From contig NZ_PNBY01000032.1 of NCBI RefSeq assembly GCF_005886875.1, positions 1-37,860 on the forward strand: a DNA stretch of 37,860 bases, given 5' to 3'. The position numbers and the translations under genes are program-made. Positions 7,295 to 16,065 of the stretch are shown here, one piece after another; within the stretch, counting starts at the first letter, position 1, and the number at the start of each line of letters is the position of its first letter. Below the pieces are notes generated by a model. It ran no database searches and had not been told where the DNA came from. It was given only the letters and a program-made list of their open reading frames with translations. Source of the DNA: Pseudoalteromonas aurantia (lineage in GTDB: Bacteria > Pseudomonadota > Gammaproteobacteria > Enterobacterales > Alteromonadaceae).

Positions 7295-7300
7295 ATTATA
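7295..7300 (-). promoter_or_regulatory. rnpB promoter -10 box with GC-rich discriminator
   Basis: On the minus strand a perfect TATAAT is followed by CCGCCGCG, placing the start of transcription at about 7287-7289, the expected 5' end of the RNA. The GC-rich discriminator is typical of growth-rate and ppGpp-controlled stable-RNA promoters. No clear -35 hexamer is seen at the standard spacing. Confidence 0.7.
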
Positions 7301-7328
7301 CGGTATATCGAGACAAAGCTCACGCTTT

Positions 7329-8189
7329 TTACTGCTCTTTTTCTGCAATTGCTGCTTTATACAACGCATTTTTCTTTAAGCCAAAATAGTCAGCAACCAC
7401 ACCACATGCTTTTTTTAATGGCATCTCAGGTTCTAGTAAGGACAACATACGTTTTGCATCGGTAGGGATCTCTTCTTGCTGCTTAGGCTTACCAGGTAGC
7501 ATCAATACTAGCTCGCCCCGTTGCTTTTCAGGCTCTTCCGTTAAAAACTCAATGAGTGCCGTTACCGTGCCACTGAAAAATGTTTCGTATGTTTTTGTTA
7601 ACTCTTTGGCAAAAACCACTTGCTGCTCTGCCCCTAGCGCCACTTTCAAATCATCTAAACTGGCCATAATGCGGTGCGTACTTTCATACATAATACTGGT
7701 GATATTGCTTTCATATGCATCAATAAAAAACTGCTGCCTCGCTTGACTTTTTGCGGGTGTAAAGCCCACAAATTGAAAGCGATCAGTCGGTAAACCTGAA
7801 CAGCTGACAGCCGTGATCGCGGCACACGCACCTGGGACCGGGGTAACATGCGCACCTTGCGCTCGACACAAGTTGACCACCGAGTAACCAGGATCACTGA
7901 TCAGCGGAGTACCAGCATCAGATACTAGCGCAATATCAAGCCCTTCATTTAACCAATCAACCACTTGCTGTGCCTTTTGCTTTTCATTGTGGTCATGCAG
8001 CGCAAATGTTTTCGCTTTAATATTAAAATGGCTCAACAATTTACCAGTGTGGCGGGTATCTTCAGCTGCGATTAAGTCCACTTCAGATAATGTTGTCAGT
8101 GCGCGTTCGCTAATATCACCGAGGTTACCAATTGGCGTCGCAACCACATATAGGGTGCCGATTTTATCTGTGTTGTGTGCTTTAATCAT
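7329..8189 (-). CDS. rsmI: 16S rRNA (cytidine1402-2'-O)-methyltransferase RsmI
   Basis: A SAM-dependent methyltransferase of the tetrapyrrole-methylase fold that adds the 2'-O-methyl group to C1402 in the decoding centre of 16S rRNA. The N-terminal motif GTLYVVATPIGNLGDIS is at residues 11-27, followed by AAEDTRHTGKLL and the SAM-binding VSDAGTPLISDPG at 89-101. A C-terminal helical part ends LKKNALYKAAIAEKEQ. At 286 residues it matches the family (E. coli 286). It is divergent from lpoA with a 63-base gap, the arrangement conserved across gammaproteobacteria, and is followed by rnpB. Confidence 0.97.
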   Translation of the reverse strand: MIKAHNTDKIGTLYVVATPIGNLGDISERALTTLSEVDLIAAEDTRHTGKLLSHFNIKAKTFALHDHNEKQKAQQVVDWLNEGLDIALVSDAGTPLISDPGYSVVNLCRAQGAHVTPVPGACAAITAVSCSGLPTDRFQFVGFTPAKSQARQQFFIDAYESNITSIMYESTHRIMASLDDLKVALGAEQQVVFAKELTKTYETFFSGTVTALIEFLTEEPEKQRGELVLMLPGKPKQQEEIPTDAKRMLSLLEPEMPLKKACGVVADYFGLKKNALYKAAIAEKEQ

Positions 8190-8252
8190 TGAGCTCTCCA
8201 GTTTCAGTCAGTAAGATAACCCTTCAACAACAAAATTAACCAAGGGTCCATA

Positions 8253-10154
8253 GTGCGACTGAAAGTAATTAGTCTTGTAATTGGTATATTGTCAGGTTTA
8301 TCAGCCTGTAGCACAACCGAAAAAACGTCAAACACGTCGGTTAGAGAAAATAATAGCCAACAGCAGTCTACCGTTGATGTATTAAACGCGGCAGGGTTGT
8401 ATAACAAAGCAATGTCAAAACAGAGCATCACTAAGATCCAGTTGTTGTATAGCGCGCGGGAGAGCGCCATTGAAGAACAAGATTGGCTTACATTAGAGCT
8501 AGCATGTTTAGCGTTAGAGAGTAAAAGTAGCGTTGACCATGTCCAAAATAAGCTCTATATCGCACTCGCACGCAAAGAAATGGCTAACTACACTGCAGCC
8601 TTAGCTATTCTTCATACCTTATCTGAGCAACTCAAACTCCCTGAACACCAAGCATGGCACCAATATTTAATTGGGAGCATCTATGCATCACAGCAATTGC
8701 CAAAAAAAGCACTTGTGCATTATTTTAAGTCGGCCAACATTGCTTCGCAGCATACTCTCTCATTAGCAGGCTTAAACGATGAAATCTGGCTCGCATTGCA
8801 ACAGTTGTCTTCGTATGCATTAGAGCGCTTTGATACCGGCTCAGTTATTCAGCAAGGCTGGGTCAAACTCGCAAAATATCAGCAAATTTATTTAGGCGCA
8901 GGTGTTGAGCTCCATCAAGCGATGAACAATTGGCAACGCCGTTTTGTTAATCACCCTGCGAGCTATATTTTGCCACGAGAAGTCACTGAATCCGTATTAC
9001 TTGCTCCCTATAAAACCAGCAAGCTCGCCATATTACTCCCCCAATCAGGCGCAAGCGAGCGACTTGGCGTTGCATTAAAAAATGGCTTTTTAGCAGCTAC
9101 TGACAGCATATCGCATACTGAAGTGTTTTTTATTGATGAAATGCTTACACATCAAGACATTGAACAACAGTTACAAACTAATAAAATTGACTTTGTAATT
9201 GGACCACTACTACGGTCTAATATAGAAAAGCTGCAAAGTAGCGATATCATTGCAGCACTTCCGACTATTTATTTAAATACACAAAATCATTCAACAAATT
9301 CAGCCCCACATCACTATTATTTCTCGCTTAACCCAGAACATGAAGTTGAACAAGCAATGGTGCATTTTTTAGCTAAGAAATATCAAAAACCCATGTTGCT
9401 CGCACCAGAAAGCAACTCTGGTAACCGCCTTGTTGAACACTTCTCTTCTCAATGGCACCGATATAGCAACGCAGAGCCTGAAGTTGGTTTTTATACCGAC
9501 AGCAAAAATATGGCAAAAATCATCGCGGAGTTGTTAGAAGTCGAAGATTCAAAGCAACGTATTAAAACCATTGAAAGCTTATATAGAAAAACCGACATTG
9601 AGAGTGAAACACGTTCAAGACAAGATATCGATGTAATCTATATATTAGGTAATTCAGCTGAAACGCGCTTGTTAAAACCTTACCTTGATGTCAATGTGAG
9701 TACGTTTGCCCCTAAGATCCCTCTTTATGCCAGCTCACGAAGTTACAGCAGGCGTATCGATATCACAGATAAAAACGATTTAGATGGGCTGTTCTTTACT
9801 GAGCAACCTTGGATGCTACCAAATGCTGTGGATAATAAAAATTTACGAGAAAAATATCAGCAGATGTTTCCAGAACAAGCTGATATTGAACAACGGTTAT
9901 TTGCCATGGCATTTGATGCGATCACACTTATTGGTGAAGTAAAACAGTTAGCAAAAATCCCCGGAAAAGAACTGGTTGGTTTAACAGGAAACCTCAGTAT
10001 AAAATCAGATAACGTGATTCATCGCAGGTTAAAATGGGCACAATACAGTAAACAACAGATCCGCCTTGTGCAACTCAATGAACAAGCACCATTACCACTG
10101 TTTATGCAAAACTCGATGGAACTGGGGGAAATACAAAGTAAGAGAAGCAACTAA
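8253..10154 (+). CDS. lpoA: penicillin-binding protein activator LpoA (outer-membrane lipoprotein)
   Basis: An outer-membrane lipoprotein that reaches through the periplasm to stimulate the synthase PBP1a. It starts at GTG, preceded by AGGG at 8243-8246. The lipobox is LSAC with the lipidated cysteine at residue 19. Residues about 40-240 are helical TPR-like repeats (for example YTAALAILHTLSEQLKLPEH). Residues about 255-625 are a periplasmic-binding-protein-like domain (KLAILLPQSGASERLGVALKNGFLAA, then DFVIGPLLRSNIEKL). At 633 residues it is the usual size. It is first in lpoA-yraN-diaA-dolP, with 14 bases to yraN. Confidence 0.95.
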   Translation: MRLKVISLVIGILSGLSACSTTEKTSNTSVRENNSQQQSTVDVLNAAGLYNKAMSKQSITKIQLLYSARESAIEEQDWLTLELACLALESKSSVDHVQNKLYIALARKEMANYTAALAILHTLSEQLKLPEHQAWHQYLIGSIYASQQLPKKALVHYFKSANIASQHTLSLAGLNDEIWLALQQLSSYALERFDTGSVIQQGWVKLAKYQQIYLGAGVELHQAMNNWQRRFVNHPASYILPREVTESVLLAPYKTSKLAILLPQSGASERLGVALKNGFLAATDSISHTEVFFIDEMLTHQDIEQQLQTNKIDFVIGPLLRSNIEKLQSSDIIAALPTIYLNTQNHSTNSAPHHYYFSLNPEHEVEQAMVHFLAKKYQKPMLLAPESNSGNRLVEHFSSQWHRYSNAEPEVGFYTDSKNMAKIIAELLEVEDSKQRIKTIESLYRKTDIESETRSRQDIDVIYILGNSAETRLLKPYLDVNVSTFAPKIPLYASSRSYSRRIDITDKNDLDGLFFTEQPWMLPNAVDNKNLREKYQQMFPEQADIEQRLFAMAFDAITLIGEVKQLAKIPGKELVGLTGNLSIKSDNVIHRRLKWAQYSKQQIRLVQLNEQAPLPLFMQNSMELGEIQSKRSN

Positions 10155-10168
10155 TAAAGGAACATTGC

Positions 10169-10534
10169 ATGCTAAAAGGACTGTTTAGCAACACAAGAGA
10201 AAAAGGATCTTTCTATGAACAGCTTGCGCTTTCTTACTTGAAACGCCAAGGGCTAATATTTGAGGCAAAAAATTACTATTGCCGTTATGGTGAAATAGAT
10301 CTTATCATGCGTGATGGTAATAAAATGGTATTTATTGAAGTAAAATACCGAAAGTATAAAGGGTTTGGTGGAGCAGTCGCTGCTTTATCATATACAAAAC
10401 AACAAAGGCTCAGGCGAAGTATTCATCAGTATTTGACAGACCATCAGTTGCATAATGCTGAAGTACGAGTAGACTTTGTAGCAATCGAGGGCCAAAATCC
10501 TCCAAATATACAATGGATTAAGAGCGTTTTTTAA
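10169..10534 (+). CDS. yraN: UPF0102 family protein YraN (endonuclease-like fold)
   Basis: A small conserved protein of unknown precise function with a restriction-endonuclease-like core. Conserved residues are in place: E18 in FYEQLALSYL, GEID at 41-44, and E57-V-K59 in FIEVKYRK, resembling the E-D-ExK pattern of Holliday-junction resolvases. It is 121 residues, normal length. AAAGGA lies just before the ATG. It sits between lpoA and diaA as in E. coli and is probably co-transcribed. Any nuclease activity is inferred from the fold. Confidence 0.92.
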   Translation: MLKGLFSNTREKGSFYEQLALSYLKRQGLIFEAKNYYCRYGEIDLIMRDGNKMVFIEVKYRKYKGFGGAVAALSYTKQQRLRRSIHQYLTDHQLHNAEVRVDFVAIEGQNPPNIQWIKSVF

Positions 10535-10535
10535 T

Positions 10536-11123
10536 ATGCAAGAATCTATTAAGACGATTTTTACAGAAAGTATTCAAGCACAAATAGCTGCTGGAGAAGT
10601 ATTACCAAGCTCATTAGAAGCAGCGGCATTTACAATTGTACAAAGCTTAATAAATGGCAATAAAGTAGTATGCTGCGGTGTACCAAGCTGTCATATGTTA
10701 GCAACACATATGGCCGGCCTCTTAGTGAACTTTTACGAAACCGAGCGACCTTGCCTACCAGCTGTAGCACTGACGCAAAATAGCATCAATTTGGGCACAG
10801 TTAGTACAGAAGATGATACTGAACACTACGCTCGGCAAGTCAGGGCATTTGCTCAGCAAGGTGACCTATTATTGGTTATTGGTGTTAATGGCAATGAGAA
10901 AAGTATTGTGAGTGCCGCTGAAGCCGCACTTACCAAAGACATGAAGGTCATAGCGTTAATTGGTGATGATGGAGGGGAATTAACCGGACTACTTGGACCT
11001 AATGATGTTGAGATCAGAGTGCCGAGTAAGCGGCCTAGTCGCATTATAGAATCTCATCTATTTTCACTTCATTGTTTGAGCCAGCTCATCGATGACACAT
11101 TATTCCCACAGGAAGAACAATAA
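10536..11123 (+). CDS. diaA: DnaA initiator-associating protein DiaA (SIS domain)
   Basis: A homotetrameric SIS-fold protein that binds DnaA and promotes its ordered assembly at oriC for timely replication initiation. The 195 residues are a single SIS domain closely following E. coli DiaA (196): FYETERPCLPAVAL, HYARQVRAFAQQGDLLLVIG, then DDGGELTGLLGPNDVEIR and a C-terminal LIDDTLFP. The usual GNGTSAANA loop of phosphosugar isomerases is replaced by CCGVPSCHMLA, consistent with a non-enzymatic role. Its ATG is one base after the yraN stop, and dolP follows without a gap, so translation is coupled. GmhA is the main alternative, but the neighbourhood and the LGPNDVEIR block favour DiaA. Confidence 0.93.
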   Translation: MQESIKTIFTESIQAQIAAGEVLPSSLEAAAFTIVQSLINGNKVVCCGVPSCHMLATHMAGLLVNFYETERPCLPAVALTQNSINLGTVSTEDDTEHYARQVRAFAQQGDLLLVIGVNGNEKSIVSAAEAALTKDMKVIALIGDDGGELTGLLGPNDVEIRVPSKRPSRIIESHLFSLHCLSQLIDDTLFPQEEQ

Positions 11124-11690
11124 ATGTATGTTAAACCTATCGCCTTACTATTAAGCCTGACCCTGCTTCAAGGGTGCGCGGCTGCGGTTGTAGCAGGGAC
11201 AGCGGGAGCCGTGTCTGCAGCCAATGATCGTCGAACAATCGGAGTCCAAATCGATGACAATAATATCGAGATCAAAGGGGCTTTGGCATTAAAAAGCATT
11301 GACCGTTTAGCTAATCATGCCAATATTAGCGTCATCAGCGTCAATGGCGTGGTGTTATTAGTCGGTCAAGTCAGTAATGTTGAAATGCGCACCGAAGCTG
11401 AAGCCGCACTAAAAGCGGTGCCTGCAATCCGTCGGATCCACAATCAATTGCGAATTGGCAGTAATATTGGGATCACCACACAAACCCACGATACTTGGCT
11501 CACGTCAAAAGTCAAAACCAAGCTCCTCGCCGATGAAAGTGTCAGTGGGAACAACATAAAGGTCGTGACTGAAAACGCAGAAGTCTTTCTGATGGGCCTC
11601 GTAGCCCCTATAGAGGCAGAGCAAGCAGTTGAGATAGCAAGAAACATCAGTGGTGTAGAGCGTGTAATTAAGGCATTTGAATACCTTTAA
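11124..11690 (+). CDS. dolP: outer-membrane lipoprotein DolP (YraP), two BON domains
   Basis: A lipoprotein that associates with anionic phospholipids in the outer membrane, concentrates at the division site and helps keep the envelope intact. The signal peptide ends in a lipobox LQGC with the lipidated cysteine at residue 18. Two BON domains follow, about 45-113 (INGVVLLVGQVSNVEMRTEA, RRIHNQLRIG) and about 120-188 (WLTSKVKTKLLADESVSG, EVFLMGLV, ISGVERVIKAFEYL). At 188 residues it matches E. coli DolP (191). The ATG directly follows the diaA stop. In enterobacteria the gene is sigma-E controlled; no such promoter was seen here. Confidence 0.94.
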   Translation: MYVKPIALLLSLTLLQGCAAAVVAGTAGAVSAANDRRTIGVQIDDNNIEIKGALALKSIDRLANHANISVISVNGVVLLVGQVSNVEMRTEAEAALKAVPAIRRIHNQLRIGSNIGITTQTHDTWLTSKVKTKLLADESVSGNNIKVVTENAEVFLMGLVAPIEAEQAVEIARNISGVERVIKAFEYL

Positions 11691-11724
11691 TGACCTTCTC
11701 AAGTAGATAATTTAAAACTGGTAT

Positions 11725-11753
11725 AAAAAACCCGCTTTATGCGGGTTTTTTTT
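11725..11753. terminator. bidirectional intrinsic terminator between dolP and sspB
   Basis: AAAAAACCCGC (11725-11735), loop TTTAT, GCGGGTTTTTTTT (11741-11753). It has a GC core with a U-tract on both strands and lies between the convergent dolP and sspB ends, so it serves both. Confidence 0.92.
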
Positions 11754-11768
11754 ATATTGAATGAGTCG

Positions 11769-12197
11769 TTATTTGACCACGCGTAAATGTGAACCTTTCT
11801 TTTTCTCAGGCTTTTCAACAGGCTCAGTTGATACTGTTTCTGCACTTTCTACAGGCTCAAAAGTCTCTTCTAGCTCAGCGTCATCAAATGCTTCTTGCGT
11901 AAATACGGTCCCCTCACCATTTTCACGAGCATATATCGCAAGCACGGCACCAAGTGGTACGTAAACCTGCATAGGCTGGCCACCAAACCGGGCATTAAAG
12001 CTCAGTTGCTCGTTATCTAATGAAAAAGCAGTCACTGCCGAAGGACTAATATTCAATACAATTTGCCCATCCTGAACAAATTGCGTCGGTACTTGTACCG
12101 CAGGATAATCAGCATTAACCACCAGATGCGGTGTGCATTCATTATCAACAATCCAATCGAAAAAAGCTCTTAAGAGGTATGGGCGATTTGGCGTCAT
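11769..12197 (-). CDS. sspB: ClpXP adaptor, stringent starvation protein B
   Basis: A dimeric adaptor that binds the ssrA tag of stalled-translation products and hands them to ClpXP. The substrate-binding domain spans about residues 1-110 (RPYLLRAFFDWIVDNECTPH, LNISPSAVTAFSLDNEQLSF, ARFGGQPMQVYVPLGAVLAI). An acidic flexible linker rich in E, V and T follows. The extreme C-terminus is LRVVK, the same ClpX-docking tail as in E. coli SspB. It is 142 residues, slightly shorter than E. coli through a shorter linker. Its ATG overlaps the sspA stop by one base (TAATG), so the two are translationally coupled. Confidence 0.96.
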   Translation of the reverse strand: MTPNRPYLLRAFFDWIVDNECTPHLVVNADYPAVQVPTQFVQDGQIVLNISPSAVTAFSLDNEQLSFNARFGGQPMQVYVPLGAVLAIYARENGEGTVFTQEAFDDAELEETFEPVESAETVSTEPVEKPEKKKGSHLRVVK

Positions 12198-12835
12198 TAT
12201 GATCGGATCTCACGCTCTGCTTCAGTCAATGATGCTTGGAACGAATCACGCTCAAACAAACGAAGCATATAATCTTTCATTTCTTTTGCACCCGCGCCAT
12301 TAAGCTCAATACCAAGCTCAGGCAAACGCCATAATAATGGTGCTAGGTAACAATCAACTAAACTAAACTCTTCACTCATAAAGTAAGGCGCTTCAGTAAA
12401 GATTGCTGCAACCGCTAACAGTGCTTCAGTTAAATCTCTACGAGCAATAGCTGCATCAGAGCCGCCTGCTGAGATTTTTGCTGCAAGGCTGTACCAGTCG
12501 TTTTCGATGCGATGCATCATTAAGCGACTGCGGCCACGCATAACTGGATATACCGGCATTAGTGGAGGATGTGGAAAACGCTCATCAAGGTATTCCATGA
12601 TGATGTCTGCACGGTAAAGACCAAGCTCACGATCAATTAAAGTTGGTACAGTGCCATAAGGGTTTATCTCATGAAGAGCTTCTGGCAGATTGTCCTTTTC
12701 TGCTAGGTGAATATCAACACTTACGCCTTTCTCTGCAAGTACAATGCGTACTTGGTGACTGTACATACAGTTCGCACCAGAGAAAAGAGTCATTACAGGG
12801 CGCTTATTGGCAGCAACGGCCATGCCTACCTCCAT
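12197..12835 (-). CDS. sspA: stringent starvation protein A (RNA polymerase-associated GST-fold protein)
   Basis: A glutathione-transferase-fold protein without transferase activity that binds RNA polymerase holoenzyme and affects stationary-phase and acid-stress transcription. The N-terminal thioredoxin-like domain (RPVMTLFSGANCMYSHQVRIV, then NPYGTVPTLIDRELGLYRA, EYLDERFPHPPLMPVYPV) is followed by the helical domain (MMHRIENDWYSL, SLVDCYLAPLLWRLPELGIEL). Its 212 residues equal E. coli SspA. The first codons (MEVGMAVAANKR) offer two ATGs; the inner one (MAVAANKR) may be the true start. It sits downstream of petABC, an arrangement shared with Vibrio and Shewanella. Confidence 0.95.
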   Translation of the reverse strand: MEVGMAVAANKRPVMTLFSGANCMYSHQVRIVLAEKGVSVDIHLAEKDNLPEALHEINPYGTVPTLIDRELGLYRADIIMEYLDERFPHPPLMPVYPVMRGRSRLMMHRIENDWYSLAAKISAGGSDAAIARRDLTEALLAVAAIFTEAPYFMSEEFSLVDCYLAPLLWRLPELGIELNGAGAKEMKDYMLRLFERDSFQASLTEAEREIRS

Positions 12836-12871
12836 TAATAATTACAAAAGTAATAAATCACTTTAAACAGC

Positions 12872-12893
12872 AATAGGGGCTACAGCCCCTATT
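12872..12893 (-). terminator. hairpin between petC and sspA
   Basis: AATAGGGGC (12872-12880) pairs with GCCCCTATT (12885-12893) across a four-base loop in the 84-base gap. The minus strand continues GCTGTTTAAAG, a short U-tract only, so it may attenuate petABC read-through into sspAB rather than stop it fully. Confidence 0.6.
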
Positions 12894-12919
12894 ACATAAT
12901 TACCTTAGATTTGCTCACC

Positions 12920-13657
12920 TTAGTGAACATCTCTCCAGTATTCTTTCTTCAAGAAGAATGCAAGGATAAATAGAATTAATAAAAACCCTAACACCTTAAT
13001 ACCTAACGACTCAGACTCAAGGCGAGAAGGCTCACCTACATAAGCTAAGAAGTTAGTAATGTCACGTGCAGCATGATCATATTCATCTGTGCTCATTTCA
13101 CCTGAGCCATCAGTTTCTAGACCTACTATTTTAGTAACCATCTTACCATGCTCTTCAACTTCTTCAGTGATCGGCAATGGTAAACCTTGCAACTCTTGTA
13201 GTACGTGTGGCATACCCACTAAAGGGAATACCGTATTATTTACACCAAATGGACGCGACTCATCTTTATAAAACGACTTTAAGTACGTATAGATGTAGTC
13301 AGGAGATTTAACTCGAGAGATCAAGGTTAAATCTGGCGGCGCTGCGCCAAACCATTTAGCGGCATCATCTTGGTCCATTGCATTCAGAATATGGCCACCC
13401 ACTTTTGAACCATCAAAAATTAGCTGTTCTTGGCCAATATCTGTTGGAATACCAATGTCACGGAACGTACGTTCATAACGCTGGTACTGCATTTGGTGAC
13501 AACCTAAGCAGTAATTCATGAATAACTGTGCACCGCGTTGAAGTGACGCTTTGTCAGTTAGATCATTATTAGCATCCATCAAAGGTACTGATGGACCTGC
13601 TGCCATAACGAACGTTGGCAACAATGCGAATAAACCGATAATTAGTTTTTTCATCAT
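12920..13657 (-). CDS. petC: cytochrome c1 subunit of ubiquinol-cytochrome c reductase
   Basis: The heme-c subunit of the cytochrome bc1 complex, passing electrons from the Rieske protein to soluble cytochrome c in the periplasm. It has a signal peptide ending near VMAAG (about residue 20) and the heme-attachment motif CLGCH with C50, C53 and H54. Further on are a periplasmic body with DLTLISRVKSPDYIYTYLKS and a C-terminal membrane anchor (LGFLLILFILAFFL). It is 245 residues, typical of the single-heme gammaproteobacterial form. The start overlaps the petB stop by four bases (ATGA), though a second ATG follows at once. It is the third gene of petABC. Confidence 0.96.
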   Translation of the reverse strand: MMKKLIIGLFALLPTFVMAAGPSVPLMDANNDLTDKASLQRGAQLFMNYCLGCHQMQYQRYERTFRDIGIPTDIGQEQLIFDGSKVGGHILNAMDQDDAAKWFGAAPPDLTLISRVKSPDYIYTYLKSFYKDESRPFGVNNTVFPLVGMPHVLQELQGLPLPITEEVEEHGKMVTKIVGLETDGSGEMSTDEYDHAARDITNFLAYVGEPSRLESESLGIKVLGFLLILFILAFFLKKEYWRDVH

Positions 13658-14949
13658 TTAGTTACCCTCGTCGGCAATGGCTTAGTCGTCTCATTCTTTG
13701 AGTATACAAATAATAATACAAAGAACATGAAGTAAGTCACAGTGGTAATTTGCGATAAAATTGTTTTAAAGTCTGTTTGTGGTGTAGCACCAACCCAGCC
13801 TAAAATAACAAATGTCACAACAAATTGCGCAATATTCAATTTATGTAATGTACAACGGTAACGAATTGAGCGAACTGAACCCCGATCAAGCCACGGTAGT
13901 AACGCTAGCACAACAATCGATGCCCCCATTGCCGCTACACCCATCAATTTATCAGGAATAGCACGTAATATCGCATAGAAAGGCGTAAAATACCAAACAG
14001 GGAAAATATGCTCAGGTGTTTTCAGTGGGTTAGCAGCTTCAAAGTTTGGCGCTTCTAAAAAGAACCCGCCCATTTCTGGAGAGAAAAATACAACCCAACA
14101 GAATAGAATCAAGAAACCTGCAACGCCTAAAACATCTTTTACTGTGTAGTAAGGGTGGAAAGGGATCGCGTCAACGATATCTTTCTTGTCAGTGTAGTAT
14201 TCATGGAACTTAAACTTAGGCTTTTCATCTTCTGAAATGGTGCCTTTTTTATGTTTAATGTCAATACCGTCTGGGTTATTAGACCCGACTTCATGTAACG
14301 CTACAATGTGTAGGAATACTAAAATAACTAATACTAATGGTAATGCAATAACATGTAATGCAAAGAAACGATTTAGCGTTGCTCCTGAGATAACATAGTC
14401 ACCACGGATCCACTGCGTTAGGTCTTCACCTATTACCGGAATTGCACCAAATAGTGAGATAATTACCTGCGCGCCCCAAAAAGACATCTGTCCCCAAGGC
14501 AGTAAGTAACCCATAAATGCTTCAGCCATAAGGGCTAGGAAGATAAACATACCAAACAACCACAGTAATTCACGTGGTTTTTGATAAGAACCGTAAATCA
14601 TGCCACGGAACATATGTAAGTACACAACAACAAAAAATGCAGATGCACCTGTTGAGTGCAGATAGCGGAGTAACCAACCATATTCTACATCACGCATGAT
14701 GTATTCTACTGACGCAAATGCACCTTCAGCAGAGGGTACATAGTTCATGGTTAACCAGATACCTGTAAGAATCTGGTTTACTAGGACAAGGATTGCTAGT
14801 GATCCGAATAAATACCAAAAGTTAAAGTTTTTTGGCGCAGGATATTGAGCAATGTGCATATTCCAAACACGTGTCATTGGAATACGGTCATCGATCCAGT
14901 TTATGACGTTACCTACAACGCCAGAAGCTGCTTTAGAGTTTTCAGCCAT
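13654..14949 (-). CDS. petB: cytochrome b subunit of ubiquinol-cytochrome c reductase
   Basis: The membrane core of the bc1 complex, holding two b hemes and the quinol and quinone sites. The four heme-ligand histidines are visible: H98 and H112 in LLRYLHSTGASAFFVVVYLH, and H199 and H214 in FFALHVIALPLVLVILVFLH. Eight hydrophobic spans fit the family. The Qo-site motif reads PVWY (IFPVWYFTPFYA) in place of the PEWY of mitochondria and alphaproteobacteria. At 431 residues it includes the extra C-terminal helices of the full-length form. The ATG overlaps the petA stop by one base (TAATG). Confidence 0.97.
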   Translation of the reverse strand: MAENSKAASGVVGNVINWIDDRIPMTRVWNMHIAQYPAPKNFNFWYLFGSLAILVLVNQILTGIWLTMNYVPSAEGAFASVEYIMRDVEYGWLLRYLHSTGASAFFVVVYLHMFRGMIYGSYQKPRELLWLFGMFIFLALMAEAFMGYLLPWGQMSFWGAQVIISLFGAIPVIGEDLTQWIRGDYVISGATLNRFFALHVIALPLVLVILVFLHIVALHEVGSNNPDGIDIKHKKGTISEDEKPKFKFHEYYTDKKDIVDAIPFHPYYTVKDVLGVAGFLILFCWVVFFSPEMGGFFLEAPNFEAANPLKTPEHIFPVWYFTPFYAILRAIPDKLMGVAAMGASIVVLALLPWLDRGSVRSIRYRCTLHKLNIAQFVVTFVILGWVGATPQTDFKTILSQITTVTYFMFFVLLFVYSKNETTKPLPTRVTK

Positions 14950-15539
14950 TACGCTACCCCTTCTTCTTCGCCCACTAAAATAGTGGTTTCATCAATAAAG
15001 GTGTATGGAGGGATCTCTAGGTTTAACGGTGCAGGAACCGCTTGAAATACACGACCAGCCATATCAAATTTAGAACCATGGCATGGACAGAAGAAACCGT
15101 CCTCAGTACCTTCAACTTTTTCACCAAAACCACCTTGAAGGAAGCTAGGAGAACAGCCTAGGTGCGTACAAATACCGACCGCAACAAAAATCTCAGGACG
15201 CTTAGAGCGGTATGGATTTTTAGCTGAATCGAGTTGTTGAGGTTCTTCAGAAGCAGGATCACGAAGTTGCCCTTCATGAGCTTTCATATCTTCTAACATT
15301 TTTGGGGTACGAGAAATAACCCAAACAGGTTTACCTCGCCACTCAACACGAATTAATTGTCCGGGTTCAAGTTTGCTGATATCCACTTCTACAGGCGCAC
15401 CTGCAGATTTAGCTCGCTCACTTGGATTCCAAGACGCAATAAAAGGAACAGCAGCCCCAGCCGCACCAACACCACCTACAACAGAGGTAGCTATGGTTAA
15501 AAAGCGACGTCGGCCATTGTCTACAGGCGCATTGCTCAT
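14949..15539 (-). CDS. petA: Rieske iron-sulfur subunit of ubiquinol-cytochrome c reductase
   Basis: Carries the 2Fe-2S cluster that takes the first electron from ubiquinol. Cluster ligands are C124 and H126 in CTHLGC and C151 and H154 in CPCHGS; C129 and C153 form the stabilising disulfide. The N-terminus has a twin-arginine signal anchor (NGRRRFLTIATSVVGGVGAA), so the folded, cluster-bearing protein is exported by Tat and stays anchored. It is 196 residues, normal. First gene of petABC-sspAB. A good promoter lies about 90 bases upstream. Confidence 0.97.
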   Translation of the reverse strand: MSNAPVDNGRRRFLTIATSVVGGVGAAGAAVPFIASWNPSERAKSAGAPVEVDISKLEPGQLIRVEWRGKPVWVISRTPKMLEDMKAHEGQLRDPASEEPQQLDSAKNPYRSKRPEIFVAVGICTHLGCSPSFLQGGFGEKVEGTEDGFFCPCHGSKFDMAGRVFQAVPAPLNLEIPPYTFIDETTILVGEEEGVA

Positions 15540-16019
15540 CCACTTATCTCCACTATGAATCTCAACACTTGCTATATTGAGAACATCAGTTACAGCAGGT
15601 TAAATTTAAGAAACTACAAAATAGACGCGATAATAAATAAATCCCTTGATTAAAACAAGGTTATTAAAGCCACCATACCCAATAAACCTAACGCCCTCGC
15701 TGGGTCTACTTTGTACAAAAAGCTAATTATTTATTATATCGCTTCAATAACAACAATTTACTGACCAAGATCAACCTCTGTATAAAAAAATTGCCCTCTA
15801 CAGAATACGGGTTGAAACTCGCTCACTCTACTTGCCCTGCAATTGTAGCAAAAAAAGCGCTAAGTTATCGACAGATTTGCACTAAATGTAATAAATATTG
15901 CACTTTTTTTGTCAGTAAAAACGGAATATTTATAGATTGGGGATAATTTAAACGACAGATAGTGACGTAAAAAGAGAGGGTTAACTTTTTGAACGAAAAA
16001 ATAAAGTAGCCAAAAACAA
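15540..16019. other. 480-base intergenic region upstream of petA
   Basis: Apart from the petA promoter and the rpsI terminator at its far end, this AT-rich stretch holds no gene I can support. All frames are broken and no RNA gene was recognised. A loose FNR-like sequence lies at 15761-15774 but is too diverged to call. Confidence 0.4.
15630..15658 (-). promoter_or_regulatory. candidate sigma-70 promoter of petABC-sspAB
   Basis: On the minus strand TTGTTT (15653-15658) and TATTAT (15630-15635) are separated by exactly 17 bases. Transcription would start near 15623, leaving a leader of about 80 bases before the petA ATG, whose ribosome site (GGAGATAAG) lies just upstream of it. Confidence 0.5.
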
Positions 16020-16043
16020 AAAACCCAGCATAAGCTGGGTTTT
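16020..16043 (-). terminator. intrinsic terminator of rplM-rpsI
   Basis: On the minus strand AAAACCCAGC, loop TTAT, GCTGGGTTTT and a continuing TTGTTTTTGG tract directly follow rpsI. The stem has a strong GC core and a U-tract. Confidence 0.9.
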
Positions 16044-16065
16044 TGAATTCTTGAAACGTAAAAAA

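Noticed and set aside
15761..15774. FNR-like sequence CTGAC-N4-ATCAA upstream of petABC
   Set aside because: One half-site matches only partly and it lies about 145 bases upstream of the candidate promoter start, too far and too diverged to call.
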